A stretch of 64,000 bases of DNA from Nitrosomonas supralitoralis. GTDB lineage: Bacteria; Pseudomonadota; Gammaproteobacteria; Burkholderiales; Nitrosomonadaceae. This document shows positions 37,530-47,376 of the stretch, piece by piece. The position numbers were made by a program, and so were the translations under genes. The notes below the pieces were generated by a model. It was not told where the DNA came from, searched no databases, and saw only the letters and a list, made by a program, of their open reading frames with translations. Location of the stretch: contig NZ_PXXU01000013.1 in assembly GCF_003011925.2 (NCBI RefSeq), positions 1 to 64,000 on the forward strand, given 5' to 3'. The stretch's first letter is position 1, and every line of letters starts with the position of its first letter.

Positions 37530-37661
37530 AGTCATGTGGCGGGTGCGCGCAGCGCAAAAAAATATACTACCATAGGAAAATGAATCAACATATTCATGCA
37601 GAATAATCGCTTATACTGATATTTGCAGAATTTATTCAGATAATTTAATAAGGAGATCTAA

Positions 37662-38726
37662 ATGGCACTTGTATCATTAAGACAATTACTCGATCATGCA
37701 GCAGAAAACGGTTATGGTTTGCCAGCGTTTAACGTCAATAATCTGGAGCAAATCCAGGCGATCATGCAAGCAGCGGATGAATGCAACAGCCCGGTAATCA
37801 TGCAAGGTTCCGCTGGTGCAAGAAAATATGCCGGTGAAGCATTCTTGCGTCATTTAATTGCTGCTGCAGTAGAAACCTATCCTCATATTCCTATTGTAAT
37901 GCACCAGGATCATGGTGCTTCTCCATCGGTTTGTGTCAACGCGATACGTAGCGGTTTTTCGAGTGTTATGATGGACGGTTCTTTACAAGCTGACGCTAAA
38001 ACGCCATCTACTTATGAATATAATGTCGATGTCACGGCGAATGTTGTTAATATAGCGCACTCAGTCGGTGTTTCCGTAGAAGGTGAGCTGGGGTGTCTAG
38101 GCTCATTGGAGTCCGGTATGGGTGAAGCGGAAGACGGTCACGGCGCGGAAGGAGTGCTATCGCACGATCAATTGCTGACTGATCCCGAAGAAGCAGCCGA
38201 TTTTGTGCGTAAAACCGGTGTGGATGCATTGGCTATCGCGATTGGCACTTCTCACGGCGCTTATAAGTTTACTCGTAAGCCTACTGGCGATATTCTGGCG
38301 ATTCAACGTATCAAGGAAATCCATGCGCGCATTCCGAATACTCATCTGGTGATGCACGGTTCCAGTTCAGTACCGCAAGAATGGCTGGATATCATCCGTC
38401 AATATGGTGGTGACATTAAAGAAACTTATGGTGTGCCAGTAGAAGAAATCCAGGAAGGTATCAAATATGGAGTACGAAAAATAAATATCGATACCGATAT
38501 ACGCTTAGCAATGACCGGTGCGATCCGACGCAGCCTGGAAAAAGACAAAAGTAATTTTGATCCGCGCAAATTTCTGAAAGAAGCTACTGCAGCGGCCAAA
38601 GACATTTGTAAAGCACGCTTCGAAGCATTTGGATGTGCCGGACAGGCAGGAAAAATAAAGCCGATTTCTTTAGAAGATATGGCTAATCGTTATACTAAAG
38701 GCGAGTTAAACGCTATTATTAAGTAA
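37662..38726 (+). CDS. fba: Class II fructose-bisphosphate aldolase, CbbA type
   Basis: A 354-residue zinc aldolase. Recognisable blocks: [24 protein letters not shown] with zinc-binding His at about 83-90, SVMMDGSLQ with the catalytic Asp, [24 protein letters not shown] and [10 protein letters not shown] with further zinc His, and [10 protein letters not shown]. The subtype matches the CbbA/Calvin-cycle class IIB aldolases of autotrophic proteobacteria, which also act on sedoheptulose bisphosphate. A 132-bp gap with AAGGAGAT before the ATG suggests its own promoter besides read-through from pyk. Confidence 0.96.
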   Translation: MALVSLRQLLDHAAENGYGLPAFNVNNLEQIQAIMQAADECNSPVIMQGSAGARKYAGEAFLRHLIAAAVETYPHIPIVMHQDHGASPSVCVNAIRSGFSSVMMDGSLQADAKTPSTYEYNVDVTANVVNIAHSVGVSVEGELGCLGSLESGMGEAEDGHGAEGVLSHDQLLTDPEEAADFVRKTGVDALAIAIGTSHGAYKFTRKPTGDILAIQRIKEIHARIPNTHLVMHGSSSVPQEWLDIIRQYGGDIKETYGVPVEEIQEGIKYGVRKINIDTDIRLAMTGAIRRSLEKDKSNFDPRKFLKEATAAAKDICKARFEAFGCAGQAGKIKPISLEDMANRYTKGELNAIIK

Positions 38727-39029
38727 TCAGTCGCATTTTTAAAACCAATGATCGGTTGTGCAATCATGTATGATCGATCATAGGATTCAGATAAGAATTT
38801 TTTATTGCTTCGGCACAAGAAAGATTGCTTCCGGTAGCGCCTCTGGAGTATCTCAGAAAGAAAGACCGTTTGAGGGTTACTAAAGCGGCGCTACATCACC
38901 AGTTTCAACCAACTACTACATTTTCGTCCTGGGAATGTTGCAAATTTTATTTTCTAAGCAATAGAAGCATTGTTTAAATGAGCAGATAACGCTATCCTGA
39001 TAACGATATTATTTTTTCTAAGAGACAGA
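38727..39029. other. Intergenic region between fba and rpiA
   Basis: It contains a perfect 14-bp palindrome, TATGATCGATCATA, at 38769-38782, 43 bp beyond the fba stop, which could be an operator or a chance event. No gene-like frame or terminator with a T-run was found. Confidence 0.45.
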
Positions 39030-39689
39030 ATGACACAAGACGAGCAAAAACGCGCAGCAGCTGCTGCTGCAATTCAACATATTCCGGTTGATTGTATTGT
39101 TGGTGTGGGCACCGGTTCCACTGCTAATTATTTCATTGAAGAGCTGGCTAAAATCAAGCATAAAATCGAAGGTGCAGTGGCGAGTTCGGATATAACGGCA
39201 CAAAGACTTAAGGAGCATGGGATTGAAGTGCATGATCTAAATAACGTTATCGATGTTCCTGTTTATGTTGATGGCGCGGATGAAATCACAGAAAATTTGC
39301 ATATGATCAAAGGTGGTGGCGGTGCATTGACGCGAGAAAAGATCGTTGCTGCGGTAGCACGGAAATTTATCTGTATTACCGATCAAAGCAAGTTGGTAGA
39401 TATTCTTGGCAACTTTCCTTTACCCGTAGAGGTCATACCGATGGCGCGCAGCTATGTTGCACGTGAGATTGTTCATTTGGGAGGACATCCGGCCTTGCGA
39501 CAAGGTTTCACCACGGATAATGGCAATGTCATTCTGGATGTGCATGGCTTGCAAATTATGAATCCAATTGAACTGGAAGCAACACTTAATCAAATTGTCG
39601 GCGTTGTAACGAATGGTCTTTTTGCTCGGCGTGCGGCGAATACATTATTGCTGGGAACAGATAACGGTGTGCGTACAATTTCTATTTGA
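39030..39689 (+). CDS. rpiA: Ribose-5-phosphate isomerase A
   Basis: A 219-residue isomerase interconverting ribose-5-P and ribulose-5-P, needed for the Calvin cycle and nucleotide synthesis. Motifs: [16 protein letters not shown] at about 25-40, the SSDIT loop, VDGADEI at about 83-89 and [11 protein letters not shown] with the catalytic Glu at about 97-107. Length equals E. coli RpiA. The gene is followed by phoU 56 bp downstream on the same strand. Confidence 0.97.
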   Translation: MTQDEQKRAAAAAAIQHIPVDCIVGVGTGSTANYFIEELAKIKHKIEGAVASSDITAQRLKEHGIEVHDLNNVIDVPVYVDGADEITENLHMIKGGGGALTREKIVAAVARKFICITDQSKLVDILGNFPLPVEVIPMARSYVAREIVHLGGHPALRQGFTTDNGNVILDVHGLQIMNPIELEATLNQIVGVVTNGLFARRAANTLLLGTDNGVRTISI

Positions 39690-39745
39690 TTTTTAATATT
39701 TAGTAGCTTACTACTACATTCTTCGTTACCAACCAAAGGCGGGAT

Positions 39746-40453
39746 ATGACAAACAAAGAACATATTTCTAAGCAGTTTGATGCTGATCTTGAGGGAGTTC
39801 GTACCCGTGTTTTGCAGATGGGTGGTTTTGTTGAAGAACAAATAGAATATGCCATTGAAGCATTGACAAGTGGTAATGAAGAGTTGATAGACCAGGTCAT
39901 CACACGCGATCATCGCGTCAATGCTATGGAAGTCTCAATCGATGAAATCTGTAATCAGATTATTGCACGACGACAACCTACCGCAAGTGACTTGCGTATG
40001 ATCATGATGGTAATTAAAACTATTACTGATCTTGAGCGCATTGGTGATGAAGCGGAAAAAATTGCTCGAATGGCGAAGTTGATCTACTCATCAGACCGTA
40101 TGCACATTCCACGTTTTAATGAAATCAAACATGTCGCCAGCATCGCCATGGATATGTTGCATAAGGCCCTTGATTCCTTTGCCCGCCTGGATTTAAATGC
40201 AGCCGCACAAATTGTCAGGCAGGACGAATTCGTGGATGAAGAATTCCGTTCTATCTTACGTCAATTAATTACATTCATGATGGAAGATCCAAGAAAAATC
40301 TCTACTTGTCTAGAGATAGTATTTATAGCCAAAGCAATCGAGCGGATCGGTGATCATGCAAAAAACATGTCTGAGTACGTCGTGTACATGGTAAAAGGTA
40401 AAGATGTGCGTCATGTAACAGCGGACCAGATCGAACAAGAAATCAGAGAATAA
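39746..40453 (+). CDS. phoU: Phosphate transport regulator PhoU
   Basis: A 235-residue protein built from two PhoU three-helix bundles (about 1-110 and 115-225). The metal-binding repeats are visible as ITDLERIGDEAEKIARMA at about 92-109 and AIERIGDHAKNMSEYVV at about 193-209. PhoU links the Pst phosphate transporter to PhoR and controls phosphate uptake; no pst genes are in the window, so it is a detached copy. Its stop codon lies within a hairpin terminator. Confidence 0.95.
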   Translation: MTNKEHISKQFDADLEGVRTRVLQMGGFVEEQIEYAIEALTSGNEELIDQVITRDHRVNAMEVSIDEICNQIIARRQPTASDLRMIMMVIKTITDLERIGDEAEKIARMAKLIYSSDRMHIPRFNEIKHVASIAMDMLHKALDSFARLDLNAAAQIVRQDEFVDEEFRSILRQLITFMMEDPRKISTCLEIVFIAKAIERIGDHAKNMSEYVVYMVKGKDVRHVTADQIEQEIRE

Positions 40454-40471
40454 TCAGAATATTCTCTGATT
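40441..40471 (+). terminator. Terminator overlapping the phoU stop
   Basis: A perfect 12-bp stem (AATCAGAGAATA at 40441-40452, TATTCTCTGATT at 40460-40471) is followed by ATTTTATTC. The phoU TAA (40451-40453) sits at the end of the left arm. Confidence 0.75.
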
Positions 40472-40567
40472 ATTTTATTCAAGATAAATGGCGACATACA
40501 GTACAACCAGTCAATGCCTTAATAAAACACTTGTATCTTATAAAAACCTTGAAGCTGATGTGTAGAA

Positions 40568-41026
40568 TTAACGGTTCCAACAATTCGCAACATTACCGCC
40601 AGAGCCTTGGACACCTGTATTACTCAGCGTAAGGGTGCCGCAGACATCTTCCGCCATTGAACCGGTTGGTATCGCCTGGAGTACGAAAGTATTATTGGCT
40701 ACTGATTGTAATGAAATATCATACTGCTTCGTTCCAGTTCTCGGTGATTGGAGAATGGGTGGTACTACAGGGATATCGTCACCGGTATTGATAATGCCAT
40801 CGGCGCCTACAGTCGCATCATACTGGTTATTCTGTGAATAGAATCGTTCCATAAACTGAGCATTTTCAAACAGTATCGACTTTGCAACCGTTCGATTAGT
40901 TTGCCTTACATAATCTTGATAGGATGGAAGAGCAATGGTTGCGATAATGCCGAGAATTGCCACTGTTATCATTAGCTCAATTAAAGTAAATCCCATTGCT
41001 TTAATTGAATAACAAGATAGTTTCAT
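40568..41026 (-). CDS. pilE: Type IV minor pilin, PilE-like
   Basis: A 152-residue prepilin. A 12-residue leader ends in Gly before [22 protein letters not shown], with Glu at +5, the standard PilD cleavage and N-methylation signal. The globular part has an ERFY motif typical of PilE-like minor pilins and a C-terminal disulfide pair (DVCGTL and NCWNR). The insert [13 protein letters not shown] is Gly/Asp rich. It is the last gene of the fimT-pilV-pilW-pilX-pilY1 set, which primes pilus assembly, and follows pilY1 after 164 bp. Confidence 0.9.
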   Translation of the reverse strand: MKLSCYSIKAMGFTLIELMITVAILGIIATIALPSYQDYVRQTNRTVAKSILFENAQFMERFYSQNNQYDATVGADGIINTGDDIPVVPPILQSPRTGTKQYDISLQSVANNTFVLQAIPTGSMAEDVCGTLTLSNTGVQGSGGNVANCWNR

Positions 41027-41190
41027 AACCTTTTAGTCTCCGAGGATCTTAATGCCACTAGGCATTTTAGAAATAATTTCGATGCTCTGTTGTTACAAAT
41101 TCATAGACTGCGCTTTGACTCCTTCAAACAGGGATTAAAGGATCAATTGTAACGGATGATGATCAAAGTCATTAATTTGCTAAAATTATT

Positions 41191-44100
41191 TTAGTGCAAT
41201 AGCTCTCGCCACGTAATTCTGCCACGTAATCCTGCTGCACCTTTCGTTGTGGTTGTCTGTTCGAGTGTACCGTCAGCTTTTGAGTACACAAGCGTGTCAG
41301 AATCAGTATGACCTCTAATCCGTGTAACACCACCCACAGAAAATCCGATTTCCACCCCTGCTGATAATCCATCATCAAGCGCAAGAACCCGATTTCTATT
41401 GGTGTCAAATGCTGGAAAAGGAAGCATTCCCCCTGTCAAGAAATCGATTGCGTTAACGAATCCACGACCACCAAAATCGCATGGTGCTGCAGATGGCACA
41501 ATAGTCGAAAATACAAAAATTCCATCTTCCAAACTTGGCACACCTGTGATCCTTTCACCACTTACAGGCAAATTTACATACCAGCCTTTAATCGTGGTTG
41601 AATAGGGCACTAAATTTCCCGTCGCTGTCCTGATTGTTCCGTCAGTTATCACTTGCTGAACAAGCGCTCCTGCCGCAACTGTTGTTACAGCAGTATCATC
41701 CCATACGCCGTAGATAGTCTGAGGATTTATGCTTGTGGTATCAGCAGTCTCCAAGTATTTTCCCGTACCAAATAATACCAGCTGACCACCTTTTGGATGA
41801 AAGCTTACAGAAGGCGGAGAAATGATAGGCTTTGATGTGCCGGATACAAATAATGGGGCTCCGCTAATGCCTACCTTCCAATTTGAAGGCGCAGCAGAGC
41901 TTACATCGAATTTCCACAAGTTTCCCTTGATATCTCCCGCATATATTACATCAACTTTGCCATTACCATTTGAATCGAACGGGGTTGGCGTCGAAAGACC
42001 GTTTCCTGTGCCAGAATTGGCAATCAATTTAATGTAATCCGTTCCAATCGTCCATGTGCCATCTTCGCCTCCTGTAATAAACAGGATATAAAGGACCGCT
42101 TTGCCACCTGTGCTGTTATATCCATTACCAACTATCACGGCCCACTGATTGTTCTCCATTTTGACGATTTGCATGGCTTGACCCGTAAACGAATTAATTT
42201 GCGGATAATTATGGCTATAACCCATGTCGGCATCATCAGCATTGGTAAACTCCCACAGTAATATATTTGCTGCATTTGCTGCATTAAAGGTCGGTGCTGA
42301 TTTTGTTGCGTCAGTTGGATTTGTAATGTTTAGCGCATAGTAGCCTTGGCCGCCGCCATTGAGACCACCAACAAGGATGGTCCTCCAGCTTGAGGTCAAA
42401 CCAGAATAAACATCAGCGATCATTGGAGATCCATTGACGAAATAGCGATGATTGGAAGTATAATCCTTGTCTGTCAATCTGCTCAGATTTTCATATGCTG
42501 TGCTCGGAATGTAAGCCAACATTTCTTTGCCGGCATCTGTTGTAGTGCATCCTGCGGTTACCCCAGCGATGCAGGCATTAAACCCATGTAACATTCCATC
42601 ATTGGCACCAACGTATATCATCGGCATTCGATCCTTATAGCTATTTTTAAAGGATTTATAGCCTGGATGATCCACATCTGAGTAGCCTGCACTAGGCTTT
42701 TCTACATAGAACGGACCGGAATGCACGATATCACCAAGCTTGCTGGTAGGGCGAGTACGAAAATTATTGATTGAAGTAGAACTGGAGCATGTAAACGTTC
42801 CTGTTGCGTTTTCACGTGCTGAGTCTCCTCGTAGAAACGTCACTCTCTCTGGGCCGCAATTATCGGTAGTACCCGAAGCATTTTTGTTGAGGAAAGCTTT
42901 TTGTGCTGTCGTTAAATTCCCATATTCAAATGCCACTCCATTACTACTTCCTTTCGTGATAATAACTCGTGTAGCCGGAGTAATCTTTCCAGAGGCAAGC
43001 GAGACGTCTGCGGCATTCCATTCTGGTGTTCCTATTACCCCGGTACTGTTTATTGGAATCGATAATAACTGTCCACTCCAGTCACCACTACTAAATTTTG
43101 CTTGATAAATGCGACCATTTGTTTTCAACGAATTTGAATTGGCTGCCACGACAGAGGCTGATCCTGTTCGAGACACGATAGTTTTTAGCGAATTGGTTAA
43201 TGCATCGGCAAAAGCAGCGGGATCAGCGGCGCTAAAGAATTCTCCCCGGCTATTAACAGCAGCGTGCCAAAGATCATCTATTTTAGCTGCGTCACTTGAC
43301 GTTGGATTAGGCCAGGTTTGCGCTCCGGAAGGTAATTCAGTCAATGTGCCTGTTACGCCCAGACCTACGGTAAAAGTCACCATATGCTGCCAGAATGCCG
43401 GATCGTTAAGGTTGGTTGGCACCTTATTGGGCAAATCTGTACGCAAATCATTTTTCCAGTATTGCATTGCTGCATCTGCTAACGTAGCACTATATGCATC
43501 CGAATAAGGAAGGGTTGGAGTATACTTATAAGTTGGCGGAATCGCAGAAGATGAATGATTTGTAATAGTGGAACCAGACAGATTGTCTGAATTATCCAAA
43601 CCAGATATAGAGCCTTCAGTCCAGTAGCCATCTGTCATCAATATATTATAATTTTGTCGACATTCGTGCTGGGTGCCTCCTGTCGAACCCGGCGTTAGGC
43701 CCCAAGGACCTTTATCATCCGTTCTTTTGAAATATTCCCCTACTGCGAGAACGGCTTCTCGTAGCGGTGTACCTGCTGCAGGAATATCATGACCATAGAG
43801 ATTGGTAAAGAAATTTGTTCTGTCCGTACCAGTAAATTGCCTTACACCAGTTTTTACTACGGTTGTTGCTACGCCATCAATCGTTGAAGAGCCCTTATTG
43901 ATAGTTGCAAACCCAACCCGCATGTTATTTCCTTGTGCTGCGAATGCCCGACCCACTCCTGCACGAGCCAGTAAAATGCGCGAACGATAATACGTATACC
44001 AATTGGCAAAGTTCTGAATTTCTTCATTATAAGTACATGTAGGCGCTGCAGCACAATCTATGCGATTGGGTCCTCCCGGATAGGTGGCAGTAGAGGATTT

Positions 44101-44712
44101 GATTTCTACTTGTGTATAGCTATTTTTACTATTCATATTGCCGCCGTTATATTGATAGTATACGGCCGGGTAGAAAGTCTTTGGCAGAAGTGCAGACAAA
44201 GTGCCGTTACTTAGGAGCCAATTTCCTGATTGTGTATTGTTAACCGTCAGGTTACGGCAGCCAACAGAAGTGTTGACTGGATTGTAGAAGGCGCATGTCG
44301 GGTTGGCATTGCTCATCAACGATCCATCAGCGTTACTCCAGGGTAGATACCTTACCTTTGGGTTATAATAGATTTTGTTGAAATCACTGGAGCGGAAACG
44401 ATAGGTTTGAGAATTATTTATATCAAAATCGATGCTAAAATTGCTGTAATCACTAGACCCATAAACGCCTGAGACCCGAGGAAATGTATAACGAGAGTTC
44501 TGTGTAATCAAATCATCCGGCATGATCTCGAAATGCATCGAGCCAGAATCATCAAGCGTGAACATAACATTGGGAGAAATCATTCCTCCAAGAAAGAGTG
44601 GGGTATTCGACAATGGCGGAAGAGCATGTACAGTGCCAGTCAAAAGAATTAGTGAAAAGCCCATCACATTCTTTAATCGTAAAAAGCCGTATAAGATATT
44701 TTTCTTCATCAT
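41191..44712 (-). CDS. pilY1: Type IV pilus tip adhesin / assembly factor PilY1
   Basis: A 1173-residue secreted protein. A signal peptide ends VHA at residue 30. An N-terminal von Willebrand A-like domain has the MIDAS motif DDSGSM at 54-59, then a long variable middle. The C-terminal PilY1 beta-propeller domain (about 640-1150) contains YVGANDGMLHGFN, VGGLNGGGQGYYALN, YAGDIKGNLWKFD and two acidic Ca-binding-like loops, FDSNGNGKVD (about 930) and DTNRNRVLALDDG (about 1110). PilY1 acts at the pilus tip in adhesion, surface sensing and control of retraction. It lies between pilX and pilE in the usual minor-pilin operon. Confidence 0.95.
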   Translation of the reverse strand: MMKKNILYGFLRLKNVMGFSLILLTGTVHALPPLSNTPLFLGGMISPNVMFTLDDSGSMHFEIMPDDLITQNSRYTFPRVSGVYGSSDYSNFSIDFDINNSQTYRFRSSDFNKIYYNPKVRYLPWSNADGSLMSNANPTCAFYNPVNTSVGCRNLTVNNTQSGNWLLSNGTLSALLPKTFYPAVYYQYNGGNMNSKNSYTQVEIKSSTATYPGGPNRIDCAAAPTCTYNEEIQNFANWYTYYRSRILLARAGVGRAFAAQGNNMRVGFATINKGSSTIDGVATTVVKTGVRQFTGTDRTNFFTNLYGHDIPAAGTPLREAVLAVGEYFKRTDDKGPWGLTPGSTGGTQHECRQNYNILMTDGYWTEGSISGLDNSDNLSGSTITNHSSSAIPPTYKYTPTLPYSDAYSATLADAAMQYWKNDLRTDLPNKVPTNLNDPAFWQHMVTFTVGLGVTGTLTELPSGAQTWPNPTSSDAAKIDDLWHAAVNSRGEFFSAADPAAFADALTNSLKTIVSRTGSASVVAANSNSLKTNGRIYQAKFSSGDWSGQLLSIPINSTGVIGTPEWNAADVSLASGKITPATRVIITKGSSNGVAFEYGNLTTAQKAFLNKNASGTTDNCGPERVTFLRGDSARENATGTFTCSSSTSINNFRTRPTSKLGDIVHSGPFYVEKPSAGYSDVDHPGYKSFKNSYKDRMPMIYVGANDGMLHGFNACIAGVTAGCTTTDAGKEMLAYIPSTAYENLSRLTDKDYTSNHRYFVNGSPMIADVYSGLTSSWRTILVGGLNGGGQGYYALNITNPTDATKSAPTFNAANAANILLWEFTNADDADMGYSHNYPQINSFTGQAMQIVKMENNQWAVIVGNGYNSTGGKAVLYILFITGGEDGTWTIGTDYIKLIANSGTGNGLSTPTPFDSNGNGKVDVIYAGDIKGNLWKFDVSSAAPSNWKVGISGAPLFVSGTSKPIISPPSVSFHPKGGQLVLFGTGKYLETADTTSINPQTIYGVWDDTAVTTVAAGALVQQVITDGTIRTATGNLVPYSTTIKGWYVNLPVSGERITGVPSLEDGIFVFSTIVPSAAPCDFGGRGFVNAIDFLTGGMLPFPAFDTNRNRVLALDDGLSAGVEIGFSVGGVTRIRGHTDSDTLVYSKADGTLEQTTTTKGAAGLRGRITWRELLH

Positions 44713-44741
44713 CTTTACATCCCTGAAGTGTTTTTATATGA

Positions 44742-45311
44742 CTATGGTCTAAAAACCTCTTGCACCCATACTACGGTACCTTGCTTGGCTCCCTGCGCCC
44801 GAACAGTAATTCGATAGTAATACCTTAAGGTATTACCGGGCGGTGTCTTCTGTATTCCTTCAATCAGATATGTAGGCGCAGGTATATTGGCTGGTAAGTT
44901 AGGTGCTGTGTAAGGAACACCATCAAATCTAAAAACGTTGCCTGCAACATAATTAATAGGACAAGTTGGGTTACAGTAATTAATCCATGATTTATCCGGA
45001 GCATCAACACCGGCTCCGTAATAACAGAATCCGTCCGTACAGCTTGTGTCAAACTCACTCATACCTTCAATCGACTTGGGTGAATTTGTAGATGGATCAT
45101 TATCGCGGATATGATTTTCGGCATAACGCAATGCCATTTCTGCTGCCTGCATTGCGAGCATACGATCTCGCATATTGGCCGACATTCTTTCTTCTATTGT
45201 TGCCATTTTCGCAGCTGTTATTCCGAGGAGAGATAAAGCCAGCAAAAAAATCAAACCCGTCACGAAAACAGCCCCATTTTGCCGCTGATAAAAATAAGAA
45301 TTCCTATTCAT
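44742..45311 (-). CDS. pilX: Type IV pilus assembly protein PilX
   Basis: A 189-residue minor pilin. It lacks the GFTLIE-type leader; instead the N terminus is RQNGAVFVTGLIFLLALSLLGITAAKMA, the PilX_N form, with the conserved ERMSANMRDRMLAMQAAEMALRYAE helix at about 41-65. The C-terminal part has paired Cys (SCTDGFCYYG, NYCNPTCP). PilX supports the priming complex with PilV, PilW and PilY1. ATGA overlap with pilW and a 29-nt gap to pilY1 show co-transcription. Confidence 0.9.
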   Translation of the reverse strand: MNRNSYFYQRQNGAVFVTGLIFLLALSLLGITAAKMATIEERMSANMRDRMLAMQAAEMALRYAENHIRDNDPSTNSPKSIEGMSEFDTSCTDGFCYYGAGVDAPDKSWINYCNPTCPINYVAGNVFRFDGVPYTAPNLPANIPAPTYLIEGIQKTPPGNTLRYYYRITVRAQGAKQGTVVWVQEVFRP

Positions 45312-46108
45312 GGCGTACCATTAATACGATTACGTAAATTTACTGTTGCTGTGAAAGCGCGCCTCAGCCGTCTATCTGCCGGAATGACAATCGATGCACC
45401 ATTACAATCCAGATAATTACCTGCCGAAACCACATTTGGCTTTTCCGAACGAATCAAGACACAAACACGCGCCGTGATAACTTGATTCCAATCGGCTGGT
45501 AAATCCGTATATTGATCCACGGATTGATCGCCTGTGGCATCGATTCCGTAGAGAATTTGTAAATCCTCAACATTGCTTAATAATACTTGACCGATTGGGG
45601 GTGCGCCGGGTGCCAGCGGAGTATTGGAAATTTGTCCCTGACACTGTAATTCTGCATTGGCAACATCAATGTTAAAATGATTTTGAATAATTATCCCGGT
45701 AACTCCTACGCCTGTACCTTCGCAATCAGTGTCTCCAATTGCTCCTTCAAATTGCACCGTTAAGGTATCGGCCACGCCGACTCCACCATTAGTGCCGCTT
45801 ATGGCAGTGCCTGAAAACTCGACTTTAAATCCAGTAAATGGTATTTCTACATGCCCAGCTTGTTTGATACTTTGCCCAATTACCTCCAACGCGAAACGCC
45901 CGCTTTCTTGTACTCGGGCATTATCTTCCTGTTCACGAAAGATCTGCTGACTACTGACAAAAACAGTACCGATAACGAGTAGTAATACCAAACCTACTAT
46001 CATTCCAATCATCAGTTCAACCAGAGTAAAGCCACCCTGAGTATGCGGTTTTCTATTTTTCCGCTCGGACTCGAACTTATTTTGGTGCATTAGTGAAGTT
46101 GCTGTCAC
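45308..46108 (-). CDS. pilW: Type IV pilus assembly protein PilW
   Basis: The frame is open from 46132, but GTG 46108 overlaps the pilV stop (GTGA) and has GAGG 7-8 nt upstream, so I take it as the start (266 residues); ATG 46090 is the alternative. After a basic leader, GGFTLVELMIGMIVGLVLLLVIG gives the prepilin cleavage site with Glu +5. QQIFREQEDNARVQESGRFALEVI is the usual PilW helix. A globular domain with C-terminal YLDCNG and RRAFTATVNLRNR ends the protein. It is a minor pilin of the tip complex. Confidence 0.9.
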   Translation of the reverse strand: MTATSLMHQNKFESERKNRKPHTQGGFTLVELMIGMIVGLVLLLVIGTVFVSSQQIFREQEDNARVQESGRFALEVIGQSIKQAGHVEIPFTGFKVEFSGTAISGTNGGVGVADTLTVQFEGAIGDTDCEGTGVGVTGIIIQNHFNIDVANAELQCQGQISNTPLAPGAPPIGQVLLSNVEDLQILYGIDATGDQSVDQYTDLPADWNQVITARVCVLIRSEKPNVVSAGNYLDCNGASIVIPADRRLRRAFTATVNLRNRINGTP

Positions 46109-46620
46109 GGCGCAAACCTCGTTACAAAACACTGAGTGTTTTCTACTCCGCCTGGACAGATGGGTTTAGGGTTAGGGTCATCTGCCATTTCTTTTTCTGT
46201 CCACATCAAAGTAATGGAATACCCTGCTGCTTGGTTTCCGTTTACAGTGCCAACACCACCGGGAAGTAATCTAGCGTTGGCTGTGTTCCAAAGCGCATGA
46301 TCATAAGTTGCGATTTGTGCCGGACTACAGGTAGTTGCTACACAATCCACACTACTTGGAATATTTGCTGAAAGTGCATCATATGCTCCAGCGGATACAC
46401 CTGCTATATTGGCACGCATACGATCGGCAATATCCTCTGTTTGTTTGCTGGCTACTGAACGATAATATGCGATATTGTTACTGCGTGCTCCGGATACAAC
46501 CAGTGCCGCCATACCCAATAAACCAAAAGATACGATTAGAAGCGTGATGAGTACTTCAATTAAGCTAAATCCATTGCTCTGAATTTTCCTTTTTATTGAA
46601 AACACCCTATTTATCCGCAT
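46105..46620 (-). CDS. pilV: Type IV pilus modification protein PilV
   Basis: A 171-residue minor pilin. Leader of 17 residues, then FSLIEVLITLLIVSFGLLGMAAL with the Glu at +5. Typical PilV features are the GLLGMAALQ-like bend, SVASKQTEDIADRMRANIAG and a C-terminal CFVTRFAP. It overlaps fimT by 10 bp and pilW by 4 bp, so the three are translated from one message. Confidence 0.9.
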   Translation of the reverse strand: MRINRVFSIKRKIQSNGFSLIEVLITLLIVSFGLLGMAALVVSGARSNNIAYYRSVASKQTEDIADRMRANIAGVSAGAYDALSANIPSSVDCVATTCSPAQIATYDHALWNTANARLLPGGVGTVNGNQAAGYSITLMWTEKEMADDPNPKPICPGGVENTQCFVTRFAP

Positions 46621-47147
46621 GTTCCTGTACCTGTTTCAGAGCGAAAGCGTCCCTGGTTATTTAAGATAATGGCTTTGGAGTATGATGCTCCACGACTATC
46701 ACACAATGTAAAAGTACTGGTAAACCCCATCGAATAGCCATTGGCAGTGAATGTAATTCTATTTCTACCCGAAGAAAATGTGTTTCCTCCCGAGAAAGCT
46801 GCCCCCACCTGCAGAATTTCTTCTCCAGCATCAACTACACCAGCATTACTGGTATCGGCAAACACTAACCAACCATTTGACCAAGTTGTTCCGCCTGCGC
46901 AACTGGTGCCATTCGTGCTTGGACAAAGTGTGACAGGGCTACTGCGTCGAATGGCTTCACTTTTAGCCAAAGCCAATGCGGAATAGAAACTATTACTTTG
47001 CGTCGTCAGCAAATTGTTTTGACTGAACGAGCTAAAACTTGGCACAGCCACAGATAACAAAATACTTGCTACACTCAGCGTGACGAGTAGTTCAATCAAC
47101 GTAAAACCATGTTGGTGTATCCGCTTAATCAATTGCAGTTTTTTCAT
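46611..47147 (-). CDS. fimT: GspH/FimT-type pseudopilin
   Basis: A 178-residue prepilin. The 14-residue leader ends HG before FTLIELLVTLSVASILLSVAVP. The GspH/FimT domain has FYSALALAKSEAIRRSSPVTLCPS, GWLVFAD and a C-terminal ILNNQGRFRS. FimT-like proteins contribute to pilus biogenesis and, in some species, bind DNA for uptake. It is the first gene of the minor-pilin operon, preceded by a 229-bp gap shared with divergent thiO. Confidence 0.9.
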   Translation of the reverse strand: MKKLQLIKRIHQHGFTLIELLVTLSVASILLSVAVPSFSSFSQNNLLTTQSNSFYSALALAKSEAIRRSSPVTLCPSTNGTSCAGGTTWSNGWLVFADTSNAGVVDAGEEILQVGAAFSGGNTFSSGRNRITFTANGYSMGFTSTFTLCDSRGASYSKAIILNNQGRFRSETGTGTCG

Positions 47148-47376
47148 TTGCGAAATCCAGCGCCATCTTTGTTTTAACTTCTTAGAATATTCATTAATAT
47201 CTTTCGGCTAGATTCTAGCGGCCATAATTTAGACAAACTTTAGCTTTTAGAGCACAATCTTATTTCCATCATGGTTTTTTGATCTATTGCTAAGCGAACA
47301 TATACAGTCTGGATGGGATAAAATTTGCTTTGCCAAGCTTTCCAATTTATATGTATGAGCAAAGAGTCAATCCATT

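Noticed and set aside
38800-38960. Possible coding remnant between fba and rpiA
   Set aside because: Short frames in several registers look weakly protein-like, but none is long or recognisable enough to call.
47148-47376. Possible thiamine (TPP) riboswitch upstream of thiO
   Set aside because: I looked for the CTGAGA and related THI-box elements and did not find them.
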